Shown piece by piece: positions 1 to 12,467 of a DNA stretch of 64,000 nucleotides. The notes below the pieces were generated by a model. It searched no databases. It was not told the DNA's origin and saw nothing but the letters and a program-made list of their open reading frames with translations. Every line of letters starts with the position of its first letter. The stretch's first letter is position 1. The position numbers and the translations under genes were made by a program. Source of the stretch: Amorphophallus konjac. Taxonomy: Eukaryota > Streptophyta > Magnoliopsida > Alismatales > Araceae. The stretch lies in NCBI GenBank assembly GCA_022559845.1, contig CM040117.1, forward strand, positions 148,246,732-148,310,731. Reading direction: 5' to 3'.

Positions 1-3
1 TAC

Positions 4-3000
4 CTGCTCAGAGGAAGAGGACCCCTCTGCTCTCTCAGGACGCTCCGCCGTCGGAGTAGGAGCCTCGCCAGGAGGCGCATCACCCTCGGCGGGAACTTCC
101 CCGGTCCTCTCCGCGCCAGGGGCAACAATAGATGATACCTCAAGAGCAGGTCCGCCCTGCCCCAAGGGGATCGCCTCCTCTATACCCTCCGAGCCCGGAA
201 GCAATGACGGTTGTATATCAACTGCAATTTACGGCAAGAAGGGGTCAAGCTAGCTAAAGACATGAAGATTTGCGGTGCTATTGCAACTAAACTATAGATT
301 ACCTTCCATCTCCTGCCTGGGTGTTGGAGAGGGCAGATCCCTTTCTACGGGAGCAGTAGGGACTTCCTCTGCCCCGTCCCTAGCCACTACATCTACCGTC
401 GCCTCCAGCCCGACGACCGCAGCAACTGTGTCAGCAACCGTCAGCATGGGCTAGCCAAGGCAGCCGAAACAAGCTAATGCACTTTGAAGAGAAAAAGAGC
501 CTACCTTCAGCCTCTAGCCCTTGTGTGCGGGAAGCTTCAAACTCTTCAAAAGATACAACCGAAGGAAGGACGGTTGCCGATTCCTTCTCTGCAGCCTTCT
601 TTCGGCGTGCCCGTGTCACCTGGGTCACCGCCGCTTTCACCTTTCCGACGGCCTCTCTCTGCTGGGACCGAGTCCTCTTCCTCGAATCCCCAGGAGGCAG
701 TGGCATCGTGGTCGGAGCAGGCTCAGGAACTTCAAAATATGTTGGCTTTTGGGCCTTTATGATTAGTTCCTTAAAGCGCCGGGTCTCCTCCGAAGTCGGT
801 CGGACTGCACATGCACAAAGGTGAGAATGACACACCACAATGAAAAGAAGAAGCTGGCCAAAAGGCCTGAAAGAAGAAATGAAACATACTTGCCGGTCCC
901 GTATAAAAGGGGAAGAGAGGCCAATAAAACAGTGATGGTGTTTTGTCCCTCGAAGCCGCCTCGCGAATAAGCCAGCATAAATCTCCAATCTTTTTGCTCG
1001 GTTCGGCCAGCAGTGCCAGGTCCTCATGACCACGAGAGGATAAGAGATAATACAGGCTCAGATGGTCCAGCCCCTACCTGTCTACATATTTGAATGAAAT
1101 CTGAAGAGGATGGTCCAGGATGGCTTCGCTCGGATCACCCACCGACAGGTCATGCGACCGAAGGAGTGCAAATAGCCAGGGAGTATTGTCGTACAAGGCA
1201 TCCCGCCTATCTTCCTTGCGAATGAAAGTCCGATAGGGATACAACCTATCCACCTCGGGACGCCAGTCGGCCACAGCCGCGATGGGCTCCTCTACCGGTA
1301 AAGGGAGTTGCTGGAGAATGACCCTCTCACTGCTTACCCGGCATAAACCCCGAAGGGTCTTCACATAATCATCCTTGTTGATCGGGAGCAGCTTCGGTTC
1401 AACTTTCATCTTGCGGCTTTTCACAATCTTGCGGGCCTCCATATAGGCCTTCACTTCTGTATTGGTCCAAGACTTCAACTTCTTCAGATAAGAGGCTTCA
1501 ATGTCAAGAACTGGTTCCGGCTGGGAAGCTAAAAACCTGTGCTCCGCCACGGCCTAGCACTCTCTCCGGGAGTTCCTGTAAAATCCCGTCCGCGCATTCC
1601 ACCACTTGACGTATTCAGGCGTGACGCGAGGGAAGCATGCAAGGGCGGGCACCCGAAAAGAAACGTCTTCACGACGATGGAAAAAGTCCGACCATATTCG
1701 GGCGTCATCGTTTGAAACTTGCCCGGCCCTATGCCTGTTGGGCAATGCAAATTGTGAAGAGGAATTTGGAATCTGTTGGTCGTAGCCAAAGTTCCGGCTG
1801 AAGCGGAACGGGGAATACGGCTCCAACCACAGAATGCCACTCTTGCGAAATACAAGGACACTAGGCCTGATGGCCAGTGCCCAATCAATCAACTCCGGCT
1901 CCAGAATAGGCTTGGTATATTTGGCCTTGGAAATCGGATGGATGTACTCCTCAGTCTCGAACAGCTTGCACTGCCTCGTCCTGTTCGTCAGCAGGCTCAA
2001 ATGGGCAGCTAAGCTCCAGAAATGAAGAGCCCTAGGTGAATCCATGGGAATGCGGGCCAATTTACCCCGAATGGCGTAGAGTAGCTCCGCTAGTAAAGAT
2101 GGCTCAGCACTCGCAAACTCTATCATACGTGGGACCAGAGGAACCGCTTGTAATGCCCGAGGAGCTGCCTCTGGAAACAGGGTGCAGACCGAAGCATTAA
2201 AGAAATGTAACGGACCAACCGTCCGAAGGCTTCTGGGGAGACGCGTCTTGTGCAAGTCTCCCAACATCTTGTAAATGAGGCACAAAGCCACTGGGCAAAG
2301 GGACAGCTGGATGCCCCAAGCCATAAGACAGGCCGGGTAAATGGCCTCCGCCCTAATCACGCTCTCGTCACCTTGAGGAAGAGCGAACGAACAAAGCCAA
2401 TAAACCAGATATGCAGCACAGTGAGTGACTGCATCAACACCAGTAGGGTTTGGGTTTTCTCCCCGCCCTCCTTTCAAAGAAGATGATGAAGCGACCTGGC
2501 GTCGCACCCTCTTCTTCCGCTTCTGGGCCACGGGCGCTATTGGAGGAAAATCTTCATACTTATTCTTCCCCTGGAAGAAATATTGAAGCCAGGCGCCCAT
2601 CCGCACTCTTCGCTTCTCGCCCGGCTTCCGAGCTTCCCTCGTGTCGTGCGATGAATGAAAGAGGGTGCGATACGCCTTCATCAGATACCGATAGGCGTAG
2701 CCCGCCAAATACCGACCGTCACCGTCGGTCTGGTCTTTCAACCAGTCAGGCCAGCAGACTTCTTCATACGGTTCCCCGTCAGTGGGTAGGCCGCTGAGCT
2801 GCAATAGACTCCACAAGTCTAAAGAGGTCTCCCCCTCTGAAGTGTAGAAGGTGTTGTATTCAGGGCAGAACACCTCGATCATGCGGCAGCACAAACCCCG
2901 GGAGATGGGATAGCGGTACCTTGAAGCGTACACGCTGTGATATATTCCGGCCCTGGTCAGAAGAGGAGCAGAATGCTGCAGCATGTAGTCTGTGAACTCT

Positions 3001-3638
3001 ACTGCTCTGGGCCTGAATGCATGAGCGTCTGTAACTTTCAGCTCAGCAAACCACCCCACCGATATCTGGTGCTTGAAGCGAACCGCCAAGCAATCCAGCA
3101 AGAACGATTCGTCTCTATATCCCCATCTCAACGGGGCAAGGAATAAACCAAAGATCGGCTTCTCCCGATCCACTCTGCCCGCGGAGTCATTCCACCGAGC
3201 GGGTACGAACTCGGGAGCTCTAGTCAGCAATCCGTCTGTCGGAGCCAGGTCTTGCAGCCCCAGCACAGTGCTCCATTTCCTGACCTCCCCGGGGAGATAG
3301 ATGGGTCTTCCCCGCATCACACATTCGGCCAGGCTGTCTCTCTCCACGAGTAAGGCCTGCTCGACCTTCCGAACGGCGAACACATCCCTCTTCCCCTGAA
3401 GGTTGAAGCGTTGAAGAAGGGACATTAGGTGCTTGTCCCTGGGATAATCCCTCCTTGTCACGCCCTCTCTATTATAATCAAAGGAGTCACCCCTGAGGAT
3501 AAGGAGACGGCTGGTGTCCACAGTGTCTGTCTCTGAATCCGAAGACTCCGCAACTATGGCCACCTGGTCGTGCCCCCAGTCGAGGGAATTGACGTTCGCC
3601 CATGTCACTACGGCACGAGAAGAAGAGCTGGATGCCAT
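4..3638 (-). pseudogene. Spliced plant mobile domain (PMD) gene, antisense to the Tat element; 3' end off the window
   Basis: Four exons on the minus strand can be read: 3638-890, 804-505, 425-303 and 221-4. All three introns (85, 79 and 81 nt) have GT-AG ends and compatible phases, and a donor at positions 3-2 means the gene continues past the window edge. Exon 1 looks like a PMD protein: a 'SRYRYPISRGLCCRMIEVF' type motif, 'LSGLPTDGEPYEEV', then an 'AYLVYWLCSFALP' core and a 'PVALCLIYKML' helix. Exons 2-4 encode a basic stretch (SRKRTRSQQR) followed by a low-complexity Pro/Glu/Ala tail. I chose the ATG at 3638 because it opens the MASSSSSR N-terminus; an upstream in-frame ATG is less likely. 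Two in-frame TAG codons (1554-1556, 1074-1076) interrupt an otherwise open exon, both plausibly CAG to TAG. PMD proteins such as Arabidopsis MAIN and MAIL1 act in the nucleus in transposon silencing; the role of this copy is unknown. Its 5' end faces the LTR at 4377, the usual place for an extra antisense ORF in Tat elements. Confidence 0.75.
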
Positions 3639-4360
3639 GATAGCTACAAAAAGGGGCATATCAAACAAAAGCAAAGTCAGAAAATAGCTGATCAAAGGCG
3701 AACTTCTGACAAAATTTTGGCAGAGTCTCCCCAGCACAGGGGATTGCCAAAGAAAAGTGGGAACGCGTCCACTGAGGAACGGTCCCTAAAGGACAGCCAT
3801 CTGCATTACACCGAGGCCAGAGGAACACCCGGGGGAACAGCTCCAAGGGCAAGCCCTGCTAGAAGCCTCCCGGGGTCCAAAGAATGGGTTTCGAAACCCA
3901 AATTGACAGCACCTCCACTCACCCGAAGGAAGAAATCGCCGCTCTCGGTGCCAAAGGGAGAGAAGAACGAGAAGAGAGAGAAAGGGTTTGTGCGAATGAA
4001 GGGCAATGAAGAAAAAAGCAAAAAGGAAGGAAGATAAATAGGGGAAGTCCCCCATCGCTAGACCGGCGCGCTATTTAGCGTGCCGGATTAACAACCCGTT
4101 AAGCGAAAAGCGCGTCGGTAAAAGGCGCGCCGGACCAAAGCATCAGCGCCAAGGCCGCGCCGGATTGATACGCCAGCATCGTGAGCGCACCAAGTAGGCG
4201 CGCCGGGTTATCCCGCGTCGTATTAACATCTAAACGGCGCCGGGTTAACGCCCGTGCCGAATTAAGAGCCATCCCAGGCGCCCTCCAATCAAAGAAGGGG
4301 TCAGTCCTGATGAAATTCATCCGTCGGCCTTGCTGCACTCCTTCCTTGCTCGCAACACCC
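3639..4360. repeat. Leader of the antisense gene with GGCGCGCC dyad cluster
   Basis: No convincing coding sequence. The plus strand is purine-rich from about 3930 to 4050. From 4062 to 4270 it carries repeated GC-rich words (GGCGCGC, GCGCCGG) joined to TTAA-type tails such as GGGTTAAC. One clear unit is 4065-4084, GGCGCGCTATTTAGCGTGCC, an imperfect palindrome of 20 nt. A TATTTAT-like box on the minus strand near 4035-4041 could serve the antisense gene, but this is weak. The same GC words recur inside the adjacent LTR at 5120-5290 and 6912-7150. Confidence 0.5.
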
Positions 4361-4376
4361 ACGTCTGGGGGGCATT
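4361..4376 (+). other. Polypurine tract of the plus-strand Tat-like element
   Basis: A G-run tract (ACGTCTGGGGGGCATT) lies directly before TGTTGGCAC, the proposed LTR start at 4377. A short G-run followed by CA at the LTR edge resembles polypurine tracts of Tat-type gypsy elements. It would prime plus-strand DNA synthesis. Confidence 0.55.
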
Positions 4377-5289
4377 TGTTGGCACTCAAAATATGATCGT
4401 CGGTGACCAAGCCATAAGGACGAATGACCCGGCCCACCGAAGTACGGAAGCCGATAAAGATCAACATATTGAAGACTTCTCAAGCTGCCAGAGCCTCGAG
4501 TCACTCCATGTGGACGCGGGGACTTCACCTCAGGAGAGCCGAGACAAACTCATCAACCAACCGGCAGTGCGACCAAGCCTGCCCATTGAACCGGCATCAA
4601 CTTTGTCATGCCGCATACACTACACCCGTTGTCCGATCAAGGACGACGGTCTATCCGGTGGTTCCCCACCATATGAAGAGGTTCTCCCGAAGATGAAGGA
4701 GTTCCCCCGGCTCTCCGAGACGGAGGACCGAAAGCTCTGTCGACAGAAGATCTCGATCACCCGGCACGGGTACGGCTTCCTGCCAAGATGGGCCCATTAG
4801 TGGCCGAATGATCGCCCAACTCGGGCGGAACTATCCCTGGTGTTATCTCACCTTTCGAGGAGCTTCGGGCACAAGCCAGGCCGAGTCAACGGTATAGATC
4901 ATAGAGCTAAAGGCCGTGTCAGCGAAAAACCCGTGTGAGCAGCCCAAGGCAATCCAGAACCTCGAGAAGGGCCGTACGCCAATCTAGGAGCTTCGACAAA
5001 TCATTTCGTCGAGGTTTCAGTGAGCAGCGGCAGAACACATGTTCACGGTGGCTCTCGGAATCATCTCCGGACTCACCAGATGGCTCGAAGCTCGTATAGA
5101 GCACCAGCCCGGCATGCCCTTATCCCGGCGCGCCCCTACCTTCGACCCTTGTACCGGCGCGCCCCCATCTTTATCCCTTATGCCGACGCGCAAATCACCC
5201 TGATGATGGCTTCGATCCCGGCGCGATAAGCCTTGAAGGCTCCCCCGGCGCGCCAATCCCACGCCGATTCAACGTTCTAACTCATGCCC

Positions 5290-5297
5290 TATATATA
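5290..5297 (+). promoter_or_regulatory. TATA box of the Tat-like LTR
   Basis: TATATATA within CCCTATATATACGG, followed about 30-50 nt downstream by a purine-rich leader typical of plant LTR transcripts. Position about 915 nt into the LTR, consistent with the U3/R border of a long LTR. Confidence 0.5.
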
Positions 5298-6368
5298 CGG
5301 CTGTTCGAGAGAAACAAAGGGGGCGGCCAGAGACAGATCAAGAAAAAAATCAGAAGAGACAGAGAGAAGAAGAGGAGGGTAAGGGCTTTCGAGAGGGTTT
5401 CTTTTCTCTTGAGGTACAGAGAGCGAGGGTTCCTTCGGAGGAGCTACCGTCGGCCATCTTCTTCTTCTACGACACCCTGTTTCAGGAACAGGTTGGCGCG
5501 GGCACTATCCCTTTCCTGCTTTCCACAGTTTTCTCTTCTGAAACTTCTACCCATCGAATGTAAGCGAGAGGGGGAGGAGCGAAGATGATATGAGTCGATT
5601 CTCCTCCCCCCTCTACGCGATTTTCTCTGCTACTCTTTCCCTGTTATTGCGTTATGAGCGTCCTCTGCTTCTGTTATTGTTGAACGGCGATCGAATAATG
5701 GCGCTGGTGCCATAGTCTGATTATGTAAATGCTGAGCCATTCCCGTTTCTGGGATGGTAACATATATATATATATATACATGCTGAATGCTGGGTTTAAT
5801 GGATCGAATGAATGGTCTTCATCTTCCCTTTCTTATGTATGCCAATGCGTGCGCGTGAGGCTTTCTCCGTATCATTCCCTGATTCCGCTTTCCCTGAATC
5901 TCCTACCATGCCCTGAATCATTGTGGGCTACAGAAACGTCCCTTCCCCGGGGTTTCCCCCCCGAATATTCTCCTGTTTAATCTCAGGATTCTCGCATACC
6001 CCTCTCTTCTCGGACGGAGCCGTGCTTCTGCGCGTGCCTCTCTCCGCCATGCATGGGGTTTCATCCCCTGAACGATGCTCTCTAACTGATCGAACATATG
6101 CCTCGTAATGGGCCTCCCTCATCAATGCATTTACTATCTCTACGCATCACGGTCATCCGAATGGTTTCTGGGGTTTTCCTTCTCATTATCTCGACCATCT
6201 GGGGAAGGGGAACACGCCCCTGTGGCTTCACGGAACTGCTAGGCAACTAAGAACCCTACCTCCCGATGGTAGGTGTTCTCCCTGAGCCCACAGCAGATAG
6301 CAACGAAGAGGTCTTGGTTCAACGAGCTAGACCCTAACAGTCCAGGACCCAACGAAGACCGAGGATGT

Positions 6369-6567
6369 GTGCTCCTCGCAGGCTAGCCCTCGGAGTTCCA
6401 TCTCCCAAATGGTCGGTTCCTCTAAGGGATAAGTCATACACTGTGGGTTGTCCACCCCTCGCAGGCTAGTCCTCGGGGTATTGCTCCCGCCGTCAACGGC
6501 TTCGTCTCTCTGTTTCTTCCCCTGCGGGATTTTGGTACCCCTAGCAGGCTAGTCCTCGGGGTACTCC
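6369..6567 (+). repeat. Three copies of a CCTCGCAGGCTAGTCCTCGG element, ~82 nt apart
   Basis: Near-identical units at about 6374-6393, 6455-6474 and 6538-6557. The outer bases pair (ACCCCT..GGGGT), so each copy is an imperfect palindrome. Unlike the other dyad clusters in the window, here the core (GCAGGCTAG) is conserved as well as the arms. Confidence 0.7.
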
Positions 6568-6911
6568 ATCCACTGGGGTTTGCTGGCTGCCATTGTGTAG
6601 ACCGGCGGTTTAGGGGCTTGTTCCACAGGTGAGCATGACCCCGCTTCTCCCCTGCAACTCTTCAGGTTCAAGGGAGATGCTGTCTAATTTTGGAAACATT
6701 AAGATTAAATAAGCCTTAATGAAACGCTCGTTCTGGACTCAATTACCTCAATGCTTGAGTATGAACCTCGCACTGACTTGCTCCCTCATTCCTAGAAGGC
6801 CATGGGCTCCAATTAAACAATCAATTGGCCTAAACAACTCTAAAATATTCTATGGGAGTTTAATAAACTTGAAAAATGTCAAAAATTAACAAAAAATAGG
6901 GTTAATACGGT

Positions 6912-7150
6912 GCGGTCTTAACCAGCGCGCCTTAAACCGGCGCGATACCCCCCCGCGCCGGGTTAACCCCACACTCATAATCAAAAAAATTTTCCTTGCA
7001 ACTTTACGGTGCGCCCCAAACCGGCGCGCCCCATCCTCTTGCACGCCGTTTTAGCCGGTTATAGGGCTGCGCCGTATTAGCCATCTATACCGACGTTTTA
7101 TCGCGCCATATGAGTTACCTCTCGCATGGTCGCGCCAGTTTTGAAGCATG
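6912..7150. repeat. GC-rich dyad cluster in the Tat-like LTR
   Basis: Units include 6925-6944 (GCGCGCCTTAAACCGGCGCG) and 7011-7030 (GCGCCCCAAACCGGCGCGCC), each 20 nt with CG-rich inverted arms and a TTAAA or CAAA core. Further degenerate GCGCC and TTAACC words follow up to the GTCGCGCC near 7132. Confidence 0.6.
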
Positions 7151-7915
7151 TTACCGTTTAAATCGCTCATTTGCCCCAAGGCAATTCTCGTCTCTCGGGG
7201 TCGATGCCAACAAGCCATAGCTGGTAATAAATTGAATAAAAGAAGGGCCTAGCGAGCCCGAACTATATTGTTATCATATCTTCATTACCATGTCCGTTAG
7301 CACTTTGCTTTCGCTATCACACTTGTGTTGCCTTCCCTCTTCTCGATGGGGAGTAATAAACGTGGTTGATCACCATTTGCTTCCACAATTCCGTTATCAT
7401 GATTAATATAGTCATGAACGTCATGTGTGCATCCATGCATACATCCTCGGGTAGATCAAATGGCGTCGACAGAAAAGCCGGATTACGTCTGGTCGGAAGT
7501 CTTCGCTATGCGCGATGGTGGTCTTCGGACCTACGTCCTCCGCCACGTACCAAGGATCCATAATTCCACGAACTATGCATCTTCTGCACGGTAAACATAT
7601 GCATCCTGCATGTCTTCGTCATGATCATCATGTAGCTCTTTTTAATCCGGCTTCGACAGCTCGCTATCTCGGCAATTAATCAAAGGTGTTCACTCCTCGT
7701 GGGAGATGTAATTAACGCCATAGCCTTTATGGTATGGCGGACTGCTGGTCCCGACCGAACCACACATTCGCCCGACATGGGTCAGAATGAGCGTATCATA
7801 AAATCGTCACTCATGTGACTGGCACGCCCGCGTCGTCAATCGATCATTTGACTATCAGTTGGTCAGTCGGTCGATCGACCCACGAAAGAAAAGGAAAGAA
7901 AGAAAAGGTCGCGAA

Positions 7916-9109
7916 CACCTGCCAACAAGTAAAGGCAGAGCATTTTAGACTCGCAAGTAAATTACACCCCTTGAGTATTCCTGAATGGAAATGGGAGAGT
8001 ATAGGGATGGACTTTATTATGGGTTTACCCAAGACCAGAGGTGGACACGATGGAATATGGGTAATAATAGACCGATTGACTAAATCCGCACACTTCATAC
8101 AAATAAAGAGTCGATGGTCTGTGGATATCCTGGCAGCATTGTACATAAAGGAGATTGTCAAGCTACATGGTGTCCCCGTCACTATTATATCTGATAGGGA
8201 TCCTTGATTCGCATCACAATTCTGGAAGGGTTTACAACATTCACTAGGGACTAGATTGAATTTCAGCACAGCTTTTCATCCACAAACGATGGTCAAACGG
8301 AAAGAACAAATCAGGTAGTAGAAGATATGCTCAGGGCTTGTGCTATCAACTTTGGAGGTAGTTGGCATGATCACTTGCCTCTAGTAGAGTTTGCATATAA
8401 CAATAGCTATCAGGCTAGCATACAAATGACACCCTTTGAAGCTTTATATGAAAAAAATTATCGATCACCAATATGCTGGAATGAAATAGGGGAAAAGCAA
8501 TTTCTAGGCTCCGACCTTATAAGGGATTCTATCGAGAAGATCAAGCTCATTCAAGAAAGAATGAAAATGGCACAAGATAGGCAAAAGTCTTATCCTGACA
8601 ATCGAAGACGTGACTTGGAGTTTAAGGTAGGAGATCATGTATATTTAATGGTTTCTCCAGGTCGTGGTATTCGAAGATTTGGCATTAAAGGAAAGCAAAC
8701 TTCAAGATTCATTGGCCCATTTGAAATTCTTGAACGGATTGGTGAAGTGGCTTACAAACTGGCTTTACCTCCACAATTAGCAGGAGTTCATGACGTATTT
8801 CACGTCTCTATGCTGAATAAGTATGTATATGATCCTGACCATATTATCACTTATGACAATCTGGAGATTCAGAAGGATATGACGTTCGAGCAAACGCCAA
8901 TAAAGATTCTGGAATGGGAAGTGCGTCAACTAAGAAATAAAGTTATTCATGTGGTCAAGATTCAATGGAAGAAAACATGGCCATATGAAGCAACTTGGGA
9001 AACCGAAGCAGCCATGCGGAAAAGATTTCCAGAATTATTTAACTATAAGTACACTCTCCGAAATCCATATATTAAATTTGGGGACCAAATTCGTCTAAGT
9101 GGGGGAGGG
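7916..9109 (+). pseudogene. Tekay-1 integrase C-terminus and chromodomain, left fragment
   Basis: Begins abruptly within the integrase zinc-finger region (TCQQVKAEHFR in the intact neighbour) and continues through the integrase core ([27 protein letters not shown]). There is a stop at the position of DPRF near 8205 and a frameshift near 8284. The second half encodes WHDHLPLVEFAYNNSY, the [19 protein letters not shown] region and a C-terminal chromodomain ([19 protein letters not shown]). It ends just before a polypurine tract, AGTGGGGGAGGG (9098-9109). It is non-functional and lacks its own left LTR. Confidence 0.9.
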
Positions 9110-9431
9110 TGTAGTACCTGAGAATGTATATATATAAATTTTGAATTATAAAATAGTTTCTTGGAAATTATAAAGGCCTAAATAAATTAATGAAGGATTA
9201 TTAGATTAATAAGTCATTATGAGGCTCAATTAGGCTAATTGGTTAACCTAACCTATCTAATTATTATCCAAAAGGTTAAAGGACTAAGCCCATTAAGTTT
9301 GGCCCATATTCTAGAAGGGTAATTGGCTTATTCACGTATTTTCTGGATAAATACTAATTATATAAGATAATTATATGGATAAACGAATAAAAGAGTTTTG
9401 TCAAATTGAAACCTTACATACGTCACATGTA

Positions 9432-11261
9432 ACGGTCTATCGGGCAACCGACACAGCCATGTAACGCACCTAGACACGACCGTTACATCCTGCAGATTCC
9501 GTAAGGTAAGGAAATTACAAAAAGATTGGAACTTTGAAATCCTATCTACAAGAGATCGACATAGGGAAGCTTATAACATTACTAAGGACTCTTAGGGATT
9601 AGGTTCTGGCAAATTAAGGACTCTAGAATCGATCTAGTCTTCAAACCTTAGTCAAAACCCTATAAATAGGACCTAGTTCTGAACTGAGCGACCCTTACTT
9701 TTGGCTCGTGAAGAATCAAAGTAAGGAGTCATAAATTCAGGTAAGTTCTTTAGAAGCTTTTGTTTAGTATACTTTAGACTAATGGTTCTCCAAATTTCGT
9801 GCTAGGACATCAAGCAACCAAGGATATAAAACTTCCAAAGTTGTTGATTCAACCTTAGCAACCCAAGAATCTGAACGCAAGTCCCCTGAAGATCAGGACA
9901 TTAGGATGTCTAAACGAGGTAATTAGAACTCAATCCTTTAGAACTTTTTGTTCCCAATAGTTTCATCTTCTTACCCTCAAAATTTCATATCCTTAGGTCA
10001 AGAGGCTAAGGAAATAGAGCAGATTGAAGTTACTGATTTATCACAAGAAGTACAAGGGTCTAAGGGTAGCACCTAGCATTAAATTAGAAGTTTTAAGGTT
10101 CTAGAAGAGGTATGTTATCTCATGATTGGCAAAAATAACTTGTTAGGAATAAAATCCCTTTGATTGTGCTTGATTTCATGCATTATAGACTAAGAATTTC
10201 ATGACTTCATAGTTTTATACATTCATGCATTTCTTAGCCCTAAATGGAAATTTAAATGGTATTATCCTGTCTATTCACTAAACCTATGCATATAGTTGGC
10301 CTATACTTCATTTTCATGACTAGGACAGTGGTAGTATGTTGATTTCCAGGCATGTTATGTTTTCATAAACCTTCACTTTAGTTTACTCCCAGCAGGTTCT
10401 CTGACGCACTAACGTGAGACCGTCACATGCATGTAACGGCCTTACGATAGACCGTCACATCATGTTATGCTTTTATTTGTTCTATTGTCTCTGTCACACC
10501 CTAGCAGGAGCGTTACACCACTGTAACGGCCCCTCGATAAACCGTCACAATATTATAACGCACCTATCCTAGACCGTCAGACACCTGTGTTCAGTCAACC
10601 AAGGCAGAATAATAACTAGTTAAGTTTACTTATAAATAAGCTTAGATAGCTAAGTTTGGACCTATTATCATGACTTTGAGTTTAGTTTCTGATTCATAAT
10701 CAAATTGCATGGTTAATGTGTCTTAGGTTATTTTAAGTTATGCTAATTTCATTGGCTAAAACTCTATAGTTTTGTATTCTAAATCATGATTTTCCAAAGT
10801 TGTATTGACGGAGTTTTATCTTGGTTTCATAATGTTACACATTCTTTCCTATCTATAGAGTCATTTCTTTAAGTATATGGCACATATTCCGGTATATTGT
10901 CCACTAGTTCACTTTGCACTATAGGAACATTATTCTTGGACATGAGGACCTCTCTATTGGATATTCCTTCCAATGGACTAGGAAATCTTGTTTCAAGGCC
11001 TCCGTAATTCTCCGTGAGCCTAGGATTCCCACTAGGACGTCGAGTTGGTTATACCATTAAAGCCCATTGATTAGATTACACTATTGATGATTTTTGGTTA
11101 TCAGTAATGTAACGGCTCTATGTTGAACCGTCAGGCACAAGTAACGGCCCAATATACGACCGTCACATTCCACTGAGTCTGATTTCTTGGTCTGGATTCA
11201 GACCAATGTAACGGCCCAATACTGGAGCGTCACATCATGTAACGGCCCAGTACAAGACCGT
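9432..11261 (+). repeat. Ten 20-nt ACGG/CCGT dyad units in the Tekay-1 left LTR
   Basis: Units of exactly 20 nt start at 9432, 9464, 10404, 10436, 10526, 10558, 11112, 11144, 11211 and 11242. The shared form is ACG(G/C)C..(G/A)CCGT, usually flanked by GTA and CAC; cores differ. Examples: ACGGCCCAATATACGACCGT (11144) and ACGCACTAACGTGAGACCGT (10404). They sit in three groups of adjacent units. The right LTR repeats the same set, and Tekay-3 has diverged versions. Confidence 0.85.
9661..9670 (+). promoter_or_regulatory. TATA box, Tekay-1 left LTR
   Basis: TATAAATAGG, a canonical plant TATA box about 550 nt into the LTR, conserved in the right LTR (16396-16405) and, on the other strand, in Tekay-3 (57729-57737). 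It is the likely core promoter of this family. Confidence 0.75.
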
Positions 11262-12455
11262 CACACTACTTGAGTATTTTAACCCAAGGATTGACCAAGG
11301 GTTGATATTCCAAGGTTCTAGATAGACTCTTGATGATCTAGAACTTATCATATTGATCAAGAAATCTAATATAATGAATGGAAGATAAAGAACGTATCGT
11401 TATGCTGTCGATTTATTTCCATAAGCATAACCTTGCTTAAGACATTCTTGATTTCTCATGATTCTTATTGAAGCATTCATTCATTGAATTATTGTTATCA
11501 TGAGCTTATTGAACTTATTACATTCTTGGCCATATTTTATTGTTAACATGCGTGGAAGTAACTTGATTTATACTTGAAGATGCGATCGAGCACTGATTGT
11601 GTTCAAGGGCTCTATGCTAGTCCCCTCGGCTGATTGTCGGAAACTTACTATTTTATAAACCATGGGGTATGATGCTACTGGCGTCGCATTGCGTTGGGAG
11701 TACTTTCTCTATAAATAAGTGAAAATCCACGGCACGACATGACATTCTTGTACATTACTTTCTTGCTTGATATTCCACAGAAATTCACGAGGTACTTGCT
11801 CATAAGCAAAAGATACTAGAGTGATGATTATGTGGCTTGCTAGTACATTCTCGATACATTCTTGTTCATGAAAGGCCAATATCTTGTTCCTATAACATTC
11901 TTGCTAGTTCGTACTTGCTCTCATTTCTAACTTACTTGATCATCTTGTTACTTTGGTTTAATCGCATGATTGATCGCATTCGTGTGATTTTTACCTCATT
12001 CTTTAGAGCTAAAGTATTAATTACTTTAATAGTGCCTTCATGTTGATGCAAAGATACCTACTGGGCAAGTGTGCTCATTACATATTTCCAATCTTTTCAG
12101 GAGATGGAAGTGATTCGAATTCGGATTTAGGTTATACAAGTAGCGGGTCCGAGAGCGAATGAAAGTATTGTCAAGATGAGAGTGAAGACTTAGGAAGTCT
12201 AAATTGTTTAGATTGAGTCTATGTAATTTTCCTATTTCTTGAGTCTAGTGCATAATAGAAATTGAATTAGTGGTTGTATTTGATTATCAATGAAATAAAG
12301 TTGAAGTTTGAATATATATTATGTAATTGCATTTATGTGTGTGATTGTCTTGAGCTCTGATCATTCTTACTTGCAAGAGGCTTACCATGCCGGCTGTTTG
12401 CGCTCCCCGAGTTAGTCTTCCGCTGTAATAAAGGCTCGGGACGTGACAGTTAAGT

Positions 12456-12467
12456 TGGTATCAGAGC
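12456..12467 (+). other. Primer binding site, initiator Met tRNA
   Basis: TGGTATCAGAGC seven nt after the LTR end, complementary to the 3' end of plant initiator methionine tRNA. It primes minus-strand DNA synthesis. The following ~200 nt are the untranslated leader. Confidence 0.9.

Larger units (their letters stand above)
4377..7915 (+). mobile_element. Tat-like Ty3/gypsy 3' LTR, left part
   Basis: The LTR starts TGTTGGCAC at 4377. It resumes after the nested Tekay insertion at 19185 and ends GTGTCTACA at 19610; these ends form an imperfect terminal inverted repeat (7 of 9). Total length without the insertion is about 3.97 kb. It has a TATA box near 5290, a purine-rich transcribed leader (5330-5450) and three clusters of GC-rich dyad units. 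No open reading frame here is credible. The lineage call rests on the PMD gene antisense and upstream of a G-run tract; the element's own pol lies left of the window, so Tat is an inference. Confidence 0.6.
9110..12448 (+). repeat. Tekay-1 left LTR
   Basis: Runs from TGTAGTACC to GGGACGTGACA, 3339 bp, with TG..CA ends. It is preceded by a polypurine tract and followed by an iMet primer binding site. It matches the right LTR (15845-19184, 3340 bp) along its whole length with scattered substitutions, mostly in the first 350 bp. It contains a TATA box (9661-9670) and ten 20-nt dyad units. No real coding sequence. Confidence 0.95.

Noticed and set aside
1529..2797. Several 60-119 codon frames on both strands
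   Set aside because: They overlap the long PMD exon in other frames and show no recognisable domain.
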